Shown here one piece after another: positions 49,884-56,635 of a stretch of 64,000 bases of DNA. Both the position numbers and the translations under genes were made by a program. This DNA comes from Pseudarthrobacter oxydans (GTDB lineage Bacteria > Actinomycetota > Actinomycetes > Actinomycetales > Micrococcaceae): contig NZ_JAUSSN010000004.1 in NCBI RefSeq assembly GCF_030812335.1, forward strand, positions 372,001 through 436,000. Reading direction: 5' to 3'. Position 1 is the stretch's first letter; the number at the start of each line of letters is the position of its first letter. Below the pieces are notes generated by a model, which was not told the origin of the DNA, did not search any database, and saw nothing but the letters and a program-made list of their open reading frames with translations.

Positions 49884-51149
49884 GTGGGGAACGGATTCGG
49901 GGAGAAACTCCGAGCGGAAAGGCTCGAACGCGGCCTGACGCAAGCGGAATTGGGCCGGGATCTGTACTCGCCCAGCTACATCTCCCTGCTGGAGACCGGG
50001 CGCCGTGAACCAACAGCCGATGTGATCGAGGAGCTGGCCCGGCGGCTCGAACTCGCCCCCAAGGCGCTGGAGGCGTGGAGCCAGCCGGTGTCGGTCAGCG
50101 ACGCCGAGTATGTTCTCGCGGGCCTCTATGCGCGTCAGGCCTGGGACCTCCGGGATTACGCGCTGGCGGCGACCCACGCCGCGGCTGCGGCCCAGATTGC
50201 CCTCGAGGCCAAGAACACCAGCGCCTGGTGGAATATGACCTACATGCAGGCCGAGTGCCTGATGAAGCAGGGCCAGCTGAAGGAATGCCAGGACCTTGTG
50301 CAGCGACTGCTGGACCACCCGATGGCCGCCGAATCGGCAGGCCTGGGGGTCCGCGCCCGTCAGATGCTCGCGGCCGTGTGCCACGGCCAGGGCCAGCTGA
50401 CAGTCGCCGTCGAACACGCGCAGGAGGCCGTGCGGCTCTGCGCCGAGCTTCCCAAGGGTTCCACCCTGATCATCGGTGCGCTGCGCGCCCTCATCGGCGC
50501 GCTGGCCGAAAGCGGACGCCTCGATGAGGCCTGGGAGTATTGCCAGGCCATGAACGAGCAGATGGACGACCACTCCATGACCCAGCTCGCCGGCGAGGTC
50601 GCCTGGGTGATCGGGAATGTAGCCTTCATGCGGCATGACTACACGGAGGGCATCAAATACCACGAGCGGGCGGCCCAGCTGCTCTCCCCCGCCAACGACA
50701 TCGACCTTTGGGCGCGGTTCAACAAAGCCTCGGCCGCCGTCCGCCTGTCCTCCGGAATTGTTGAGCCTGAGACCCTGACTTCGATCGAGCGTGCCGAGCT
50801 GGCGCTCTCGATCGTCGGCGGCAACCGAACGGACCAGCTTGAGGTCGCGTTCATCCGGGCCCGCTGGCTCTACCTGACCGGGGACATCGTGGCAGCGGTG
50901 CAGAAACTGCGCGAGATCCATGCCGACAAGGATGCGCTCGCCAAGCACGTCGCCGGGGAGGTGGCCCTGCTGCTCGGCAAGGCGCTCAAGGCCGCGGGCG
51001 AATCCGACGAGGCCCTCGTCTATCTCGACGAAGCCCAGAAGGAATTCAGTGCAGCCGGCGCCTCGGACCGGGTCCAGCAGGCGATGGACGCCGTGCTGGA
51101 AATCCGGCTCGCGCAGCGCCGCGCGCAGGCCGCGTCAACCGGAACCTAG
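49884..51149 (+). CDS. XRE-type HTH plus TPR regulator (RRNPP-like)
   Basis: This 421-residue protein has an N-terminal XRE/Cro helix-turn-helix (FGEKLRAERLERGLTQAELG, then LYSPSYISLLETGRREPTAD, residues 5-60). About 330 residues of helical TPR repeats follow (WNMTYMQAECLMKQGQLKE, LGVRARQMLAAVCHGQGQLT, AWVIGNVAFMRHDYTEGIKY and VALLLGKALKAAGESDEALV). HTH followed by a TPR array is the architecture of RRNPP regulators (Rgg, PlcR, PrgX, NprR), which bind imported signal peptides. GTG 49884 has AGGAGG 5 nt upstream. The divergent peptide gene makes a ligand-receptor pair likely. Other HTH-TPR regulators exist that do not sense peptides, so the ligand is inferred. Confidence 0.88.
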   Translation: MGNGFGEKLRAERLERGLTQAELGRDLYSPSYISLLETGRREPTADVIEELARRLELAPKALEAWSQPVSVSDAEYVLAGLYARQAWDLRDYALAATHAAAAAQIALEAKNTSAWWNMTYMQAECLMKQGQLKECQDLVQRLLDHPMAAESAGLGVRARQMLAAVCHGQGQLTVAVEHAQEAVRLCAELPKGSTLIIGALRALIGALAESGRLDEAWEYCQAMNEQMDDHSMTQLAGEVAWVIGNVAFMRHDYTEGIKYHERAAQLLSPANDIDLWARFNKASAAVRLSSGIVEPETLTSIERAELALSIVGGNRTDQLEVAFIRARWLYLTGDIVAAVQKLREIHADKDALAKHVAGEVALLLGKALKAAGESDEALVYLDEAQKEFSAAGASDRVQQAMDAVLEIRLAQRRAQAASTGT

Positions 51150-51206
51150 GCGGCCTGCCCCGCGCTGCGTCCTGTTCCCCGCCGGGGGTCTACTCCCCGC
51201 GGCGTC

Positions 51207-52175
51207 CTACGCGAACGTCCGGCCGGTGAGCTTCTCGTAGGCCTCGACGTAGCGGCTGCGGGTGCGGGCGATGACGTCGGCCGGCAGCGCCGGCGGCGTC
51301 TCGTCCGAGGACTTGTCCCAGCCGGACTCGGCCGAGGTCAGCCAGTCTCGGACGTACTGCTTGTCGTAGGAGGGCTGGGCCCTGCCCGGCTCGTAGGTGG
51401 CTGCGTCCCAGAACCGTGAGGAGTCCGGGGTGAGCACCTCGTCGCCGAGCGTGATGACGCCGGTGGCGGCGTCGAAGCCGAATTCCACCTTGGTATCGGC
51501 GAGGACGATGCCGCGGCCGCGGGCGATCCCCTCGGCCTTCGTGTAGATCTCCAGCGTGAGCTCGCGCAGCCGGGACGCGATGTCCGCGCCCACGATGTCC
51601 ACGACGGCGTCGTAGGTGATGTTCTCGTCGTGCTCGCCCACCTCGGCCTTCGCGGACGGGGTGAAGATGGCCTCGTCCAGCCGGGACCCGTCCACCAGGC
51701 CCTCCGGCAGGGGGATGCCGCACACGGTGCGGGACTGCTTGTACTCCAGGAGCCCCGAGCCGGTGAGGTAGCCGCGGGCAATGCACTCGACCGGGAACAT
51801 GTCCAGCTTCGTGCAGATCATCGCCCGGCCCTCCACCGCGGCGGGCACACCGGCGTCGACCGTGGACGCGAGCACATGGTGCTCCACGCCGAGCTGCTCG
51901 AACCACCACAGGCTCAGCTGGGTCAGGATGCGTCCCTTGTCCGGGATCTCGCTGGCGAGGACGTGGTCATAGGCGCTGATCCGGTCGCTGGCGACGACGA
52001 GGACGCACTCCTGGCCGATGCGCTCGGTGATGGACTCGTCCGCCGGAACATAGAGGTCACGGACCTTGCCGGAGTAGATGTGCTTCCAGCCGGGCAGGTC
52101 CAGCGTCGCGGTGACCAGGCCGCCCTTGGGCGCGGACGAGGCGGCTTCCGGCACGGAGGGTTCGGGGGTGCTCAT
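51207..52175 (-). CDS. purC: Phosphoribosylaminoimidazole-succinocarboxamide synthase
   Basis: SAICAR synthase adds aspartate to CAIR in purine synthesis. The 322-residue monomeric form carries HIYSGKVRDLYVPADESI, LVVASDRISAYDHVLASEIP, ECIARGYLTGSGLLEYKQS (the signature of the long class) and IVLADTKVEFGFDAATGVIT. The ATG at 52175 is 2 bp after the purD stop, so purD and purC are one transcription unit on the minus strand. Its 3' end converges on the peptide regulator gene. Length and motifs are normal. Confidence 0.97.
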   Translation of the reverse strand: MSTPEPSVPEAASSAPKGGLVTATLDLPGWKHIYSGKVRDLYVPADESITERIGQECVLVVASDRISAYDHVLASEIPDKGRILTQLSLWWFEQLGVEHHVLASTVDAGVPAAVEGRAMICTKLDMFPVECIARGYLTGSGLLEYKQSRTVCGIPLPEGLVDGSRLDEAIFTPSAKAEVGEHDENITYDAVVDIVGADIASRLRELTLEIYTKAEGIARGRGIVLADTKVEFGFDAATGVITLGDEVLTPDSSRFWDAATYEPGRAQPSYDKQYVRDWLTSAESGWDKSSDETPPALPADVIARTRSRYVEAYEKLTGRTFA

Positions 52176-52177
52176 GC

Positions 52178-53482
52178 TCAGGCCTTCGCTTTCGGGACGG
52201 CGCCGGGGGTCGTCACTTTGATTTCGCCGCGGGCCGCTTTGCCTCCGATGTCGGTGCGGAACTGGCTGCCCTCCAAGTGGACCAGTTCGACGCCGTCGTA
52301 CGCTCGTTCCCGGGCCTCCACGAGGTCGGTGCCGAGCGCCACCACGGCGAGGACCCGTCCGCCGGCGGACACCACTTTGCCTTCGTCGTCGAGCCTGGTG
52401 CCGGCGTGGATCACGTGGACGCCCTCGACGGACTCGGCTTTCTTGAGCCCCCGGATGCGGTCGCCGGTGCGGGGCGTGTCCGGGTAGTTTTCGGCGGCGA
52501 CGACGACGGCGACGGCGGTTTCCTTGGACCAGCGCAGCGGCTGGACCTTGTCCAGTTCGCCCCTGGCGGCTGCCATCAGGAGCCCGCCGAGGGGGGTCTT
52601 GAGGCGGGCGAGGACGGCCTGGGTTTCCGGGTCGCCGAAGCGGACGTTGAATTCGATCACGCGGGTGCCGCGGGAGGTCAGGGCCAGGCCGACGAACAGG
52701 ACACCGACGAACGGGGTGCCGCGGTGCGCCATCTGGTTGACCGTGGGCTGGGCGACCCTGTCGATGACTTCCTGGACGAGGCCTTCGGGGGCCCATTCCA
52801 GCGGGGTGTAGGCGCCCATTCCGCCGGTGTTGGGGCCCTCGTCGTTGTCGAAGATCCGCTTGAAGTCCTGGGCCGGGGAAAGCGCGACGGTGTTGCGGCC
52901 GTCGCAGAGGACGAAGACGGAGACCTCGGGGCCGTCGAGGAATTCCTCGATCACGACCGTTCCGCCGGCGTCGAAGCAGCTCTGCGCGTGCGCCAGCGCC
53001 TCGTCCCGGTTCTTGGTGACGACCACGCCCTTGCCTGCGGCGAGCCCGTCGTCCTTGACCACGTAGGGTGCGCCGAAGGTGTCGAGCGCGTCGGCGGCTT
53101 CCTCGGCGTTGCTGGCCACCCGGGCCATGGCGGTGGGGACACCGGCCTCGGCCATGACCTCCTTGGCGAAGGCCTTGGAGGCTTCGAGCTGGGCGGCGGC
53201 CTTGCTGGGGCCGAACACGGGGATGCCTGCGGCGCGGACGGCGTCGGACACTCCGGCGGCAAGCGGCGCCTCCGGGCCGACCACCACAAGATCCACCGTA
53301 AGCTTGGCGGCCAGGGCCGCGACGGCGTCGGGATCGTTCGCGTCGACGGCGTGTGTGGGGACCAGTTTGCTGATGCCGGCGTTGCCCGGGGCCGCATGGA
53401 CCTCGGACACGTTCGGGTCGGCAAGCAGGGATCGGACAATGGCGTGTTCGCGGCCGCCGGGGCCGATGACAAGTACCTTCAC
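52178..53482 (-). CDS. purD: Phosphoribosylamine-glycine ligase (GAR synthetase)
   Basis: The 434-residue ATP-grasp enzyme joins glycine to phosphoribosylamine in purine synthesis. Motifs: KVLVIGPGGREHAIVRSLLA (N-domain), VVVGPEAPLAAGVSDAVR, YVVKDDGLAAGKGVVVTKNR, and FNVRFGDPETQAVLARLKTP. GTG 53482 follows a GGGAAC stretch and a TACTCT box 8 nt upstream. A much longer open frame upstream reads antisense through an intergenic repeat block and is spurious. Co-transcribed with purC. Confidence 0.96.
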   Translation of the reverse strand: MKVLVIGPGGREHAIVRSLLADPNVSEVHAAPGNAGISKLVPTHAVDANDPDAVAALAAKLTVDLVVVGPEAPLAAGVSDAVRAAGIPVFGPSKAAAQLEASKAFAKEVMAEAGVPTAMARVASNAEEAADALDTFGAPYVVKDDGLAAGKGVVVTKNRDEALAHAQSCFDAGGTVVIEEFLDGPEVSVFVLCDGRNTVALSPAQDFKRIFDNDEGPNTGGMGAYTPLEWAPEGLVQEVIDRVAQPTVNQMAHRGTPFVGVLFVGLALTSRGTRVIEFNVRFGDPETQAVLARLKTPLGGLLMAAARGELDKVQPLRWSKETAVAVVVAAENYPDTPRTGDRIRGLKKAESVEGVHVIHAGTRLDDEGKVVSAGGRVLAVVALGTDLVEARERAYDGVELVHLEGSQFRTDIGGKAARGEIKVTTPGAVPKAKA

Positions 53483-53536
53483 AGTTCCCAAGAGTACTTT
53501 GTGGACCGGGCAGGCTCCTAAGCTGTGTCCACCGCT

Positions 53537-53815
53537 GGACATGCCCAGTCCCCGCTGCTGCCCTGGCCCGGCCCCATGGGGGACATGCCCAGTCCCCGCT
53601 GCTGCCCTGGCCCGGCCCCACGGGGGACATGCCCAGTCCTGACTCGGGCGGCCGGACATAATGCCAAGATGCCCAGCACTGCGCCCGAGGGAAGGGCATG
53701 TCCCACACTGCGCGCCCGCTCCCCCACGGGACATGTCCGGTCCTGGCCAGGACCGCCGGACATAATGCCAACATGCCCGTTCCTGCGCCCGAAGGGAGGG
53801 CATGTCCCACACTGC
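53537..53815. repeat. Intergenic GGACATG/CATGTCC repeat cluster, locus C
   Basis: This gap between divergent purD and the molybdoenzyme gene is built of two nested repeats. A 44-bp unit starting GGACATGCCCAGTCCCCGCT occurs at 53537 and 53581, with a third partial copy at 53625. A composite of about 100 bp, from GGACATG(C/T)CC to GGGCATGTCCCACACTGC with CCGGACATAATGCCAA(G/C)ATGCCC inside, occurs twice (about 53625-53710 and 53731-53814). No ORF is credible. Confidence 0.85.
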
Positions 53816-53864
53816 CGCCGCCCCGGCCGGCAATCCGCGGCCCGGACTGCTACGAAGACCCAGT

Positions 53865-55517
53865 ATGGACAAGCCCAGCACGCAGACGCCCCGCGCGGAA
53901 GAACTCAGGATCGAGAAGCCCGCCCGGAAGCGGCCTGGGCAGCATACGGCCTCGAAGCGGCTGACCGGCCCCACCGTCCTTGCCGCCCTGGCCGGCGTCG
54001 CCGCGGCCGCCGTCGTGCTGTCCGTGGCGGAACTGATCGGGGCGTTCTTCACCGCACGGGCGACGCCGGTGATCGCCCTGGGCTCGACCTTCATCGACTT
54101 CACGCCGTCATGGCTGAAGGACTTCGCGATCGCCACCTTCGGCACCAACGACAAGGTCGCCCTGTTCGTGGGCATGGCGGTGACCATCCTGCTGCTTGCC
54201 TGCGTACTGGGCGTCGTGGCGTACCGCAAATGGGCGCTCGGCGTCGCCGGTGTGCTGCTGATGGGCGCGGTGATCGTGACGGCCGTCGTGACGCGCTCCG
54301 GGGTGAAGCCGCTGGATGCTATTCCCACGGTGATCGGCACCGTGGCCGGACTCATTGCGCTCCGCTTCCTGGTCACCAGGCTGTGGCGCATGCAGGTGTG
54401 GCCGAACCTGGACTCGGACCTGGCCGCCAAGGCTCCGGACCGTCCCGCCACGAGCCGCCGCGCCTTCTTCGCCGCGACCGGCGTCACCGCCGCCGCCTCA
54501 GCCATCGCCGCGACCGGCGGGCGCCTGCTCAGCGCCGCCCGCAGCAACGTGGCCCAGGCCCGCGAATCCCTGCAGCTCCCGACGCCGGCGAAACCGGCCC
54601 CCGCCGTCCCCGCCGGAGTGCAGTCCAAGGCGCCCGGCGTGACGCCATGGGTGACGCCCAACAACGATTTCTACCGCATTGACACCGCCCTGAGCGTGCC
54701 CGAAATCAGTGCCCAGGACTGGGAGCTGCGGGTCCACGGGCTCGTGGACCGGGAAATCCGGCTCAGTTTCCAGGACCTGCTCGACGCGAACCTGATTGAA
54801 TCCCACGTTTCCCTGACCTGCGTGTCGAACCCGGTCGGCGGGAACCTGGCCGGAAACGCCAAATGGCTGGGCATGCCCATCCGCGACGTGCTCACAATGG
54901 CGGGGCCCCAGGAAGGCGCGGACATGGTGCTCTCCACCTCCATCGACGGCTTCAGCGCCTCCACTCCGCTCGAGGTCCTCCAGGACGACCGGGACGCCAT
55001 GCTGGCGTTCGGCATGAACGATGAAGCCCTCCCGCTCGAACACGGGTACCCGGTGCGCATGGTCGTCCCCGGACTGTACGGCTTCGTCTCGGCCACTAAA
55101 TGGGTGGTGGACCTGGAAGTCACCCGCTTCGCGGACAGCCAGGCCTACTGGACGCAGCGCGGCTGGTCCGAGCGCGGCCCCATCAAGACCATGGCCCGGG
55201 TGGAAGTCCCCAAGTCCTTCGCCAAGGTACCGGCCGGGCGGGTCGCGATCGGCGGCACCGCCTGGGCCCAGACACGCGGCATCACCAAGGTTGAAGTGCA
55301 GATCGACAACGGGCCCTGGACCGAGGCCGTGCTTTCCACCGAGGCGTCCGTCGTGACCTGGCGGCAGTGGTCCTTCGACTGGGAAGCCACGCCCGGCCCG
55401 CACTACATCAAGGCCCGCGCCACCGACGGAACCGGCGAGGTCCAGACAGACCAGCGCGCGGATCCGGTGCCCGACGGCGCCTCAGGCTGGCAGTCGCTGA
55501 TGGTGACCGTGGAATAA
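53865..55517 (+). CDS. Membrane-anchored molybdopterin-dependent oxidoreductase (sulfite-oxidase fold)
   Basis: This 550-residue protein has four N-terminal helices (VLAALAGVAAAAVVLSVAELI, ALFVGMAVTILLLACVLGVV and AVIVTAVVTRSG). A Tat-like twin-arginine stretch (SRRAFFAATGVTAAAS) begins the extracytoplasmic part. The sulfite-oxidase-type domain contains VTPNNDFYRIDTALSVPEIS, SHVSLTCVSNPVGGNLAGNA with the Cys that ligates Mo, and MVVPGLYGFVSATKWVVDLE. The last 100 residues are a dimerisation/Ig-like domain. No heme domain is present. The electron acceptor and substrate are unknown. ATG 53865 is used; an upstream frame runs through the repeat block. Confidence 0.9.
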   Translation: MDKPSTQTPRAEELRIEKPARKRPGQHTASKRLTGPTVLAALAGVAAAAVVLSVAELIGAFFTARATPVIALGSTFIDFTPSWLKDFAIATFGTNDKVALFVGMAVTILLLACVLGVVAYRKWALGVAGVLLMGAVIVTAVVTRSGVKPLDAIPTVIGTVAGLIALRFLVTRLWRMQVWPNLDSDLAAKAPDRPATSRRAFFAATGVTAAASAIAATGGRLLSAARSNVAQARESLQLPTPAKPAPAVPAGVQSKAPGVTPWVTPNNDFYRIDTALSVPEISAQDWELRVHGLVDREIRLSFQDLLDANLIESHVSLTCVSNPVGGNLAGNAKWLGMPIRDVLTMAGPQEGADMVLSTSIDGFSASTPLEVLQDDRDAMLAFGMNDEALPLEHGYPVRMVVPGLYGFVSATKWVVDLEVTRFADSQAYWTQRGWSERGPIKTMARVEVPKSFAKVPAGRVAIGGTAWAQTRGITKVEVQIDNGPWTEAVLSTEASVVTWRQWSFDWEATPGPHYIKARATDGTGEVQTDQRADPVPDGASGWQSLMVTVE

Positions 55518-55552
55518 CGGGGTATCACCGGCGGGCACCATAGACTTGCTGC

Positions 55553-56569
55553 ATGCCCCTGAATTCTCACGCCACCTTCACCGCCGAGTCCGCCGTCGAA
55601 CTGGCCGTGGTTGAACGCAGCGGCTTTGTGGAGTCCCGGCACATCGGCTCCGCCGTCCTCCTTGCCGGGGACGGCACCGTCGTTACCGAACTGGGCGACA
55701 TCACCACCCCGATCTACGCCAGGTCCGCGCTCAAGCCGCTGCAGGCCCTCGCGTCCATGCAGTCCGGCGTGCCCCTGCGCGGCGCGCAGGCAGCGATCGC
55801 CTGCGGCAGCCATGTCGGCTCACTGGACCACATGGACGTCGTCGAGGGAATGCTCAAGGCCGCCGGCGTCAAGGAAGAGCAACTCCAGTGCCCGACAGCC
55901 TGGCCCGAGGACGAAACCGCCCGGAACTGGCTGGTCCGCGCCGAGCGGGGCAAGTCCAAGCTCGCTTTCAACTGCTCCGGCAAGCACGCCGCGTTCCTCT
56001 GGGCCTGCACCGAAAACGGCTGGGACACCCACAGCTACCTCGAACCCAACCACCCGCTGCAGCAGCGCGTCCGCTCCGTCATCGAGGAATACTGCGGCGA
56101 AAGCATCGCCCACCTGGGCATCGACGGCTGCGGCGCGCCGGTGGCCGCCGTGTCCCTGACCGGACTGGCCCGGGCCTTCTCCAAGCTGGCCAAGGCGCCC
56201 GGGGACAAACATTCGAATGCCCGCGCCGCCACGATCGCCACGTCCATGCTCGACTACCCGTGGGCCGTGCAGGGCAAGGGCGAATGCAACACAATCGTCA
56301 TGGACGACCTCGGCATCCTCGCCAAGATCGGCGCCGAGGGCGTGCTGGCGATGGCCACCCCCACGGGTGCCTCGGTCGCCATCAAGATCCTCGACGGCAA
56401 CATCCGGGCCACGACGCTCGTCGGACTGACGCTGCTGGCAGCGGCCGGCGCCGTCGACGTCCCGGAAGTGGCCAGTGTCCTCGACAAAGTGGTCACCCCC
56501 GTGCTCGGCGGCGGCCGGCCGGTCGGCAAAATCCGCCTGGGCAACGCCGTCTCGGCGCTCCTCGTCTGA
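55553..56569 (+). CDS. L-asparaginase II family protein (Rhizobium-type)
   Basis: This 338-residue enzyme belongs to the asparaginase II family typified by Rhizobium etli AnsA, not the E. coli type. Motifs are VVERSGFVESRHIGSAVLLA, TPIYARSALKPLQALASMQS, AFNCSGKHAAFLWACTENG (the characteristic CSGKH) and GIDGCGAPVAAVSLTGLAR. The product would be aspartate and ammonia from asparagine. ATG 55553 is 6 nt after TAGACT (55541-55546), a leaderless start. It is 35 bp after the molybdoenzyme gene, with no functional link seen. Confidence 0.9.
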   Translation: MPLNSHATFTAESAVELAVVERSGFVESRHIGSAVLLAGDGTVVTELGDITTPIYARSALKPLQALASMQSGVPLRGAQAAIACGSHVGSLDHMDVVEGMLKAAGVKEEQLQCPTAWPEDETARNWLVRAERGKSKLAFNCSGKHAAFLWACTENGWDTHSYLEPNHPLQQRVRSVIEEYCGESIAHLGIDGCGAPVAAVSLTGLARAFSKLAKAPGDKHSNARAATIATSMLDYPWAVQGKGECNTIVMDDLGILAKIGAEGVLAMATPTGASVAIKILDGNIRATTLVGLTLLAAAGAVDVPEVASVLDKVVTPVLGGGRPVGKIRLGNAVSALLV

Positions 56570-56635
56570 CCGACACGGCCCGACCGGACGCTGCCCGACT
56601 GGACACTGCCCGGCACCGCCTGACGGCGGTGGTTG

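Noticed and set aside
49195..49938. 247-residue + strand frame across tRNA and peptide locus
   Set aside because: It runs through the tRNA and antisense to the peptide gene; no ribosome site or domain.
53537..53815. CRISPR-like array
   Set aside because: The repeats are imperfect and tandem without unique spacers, and no cas gene is near.
53483..54664. N-terminal extension of purD through the intergenic region
   Set aside because: It reads antisense through repeats and the molybdoenzyme gene; the purD domain starts at the GTG with VKVLVIGPGG.
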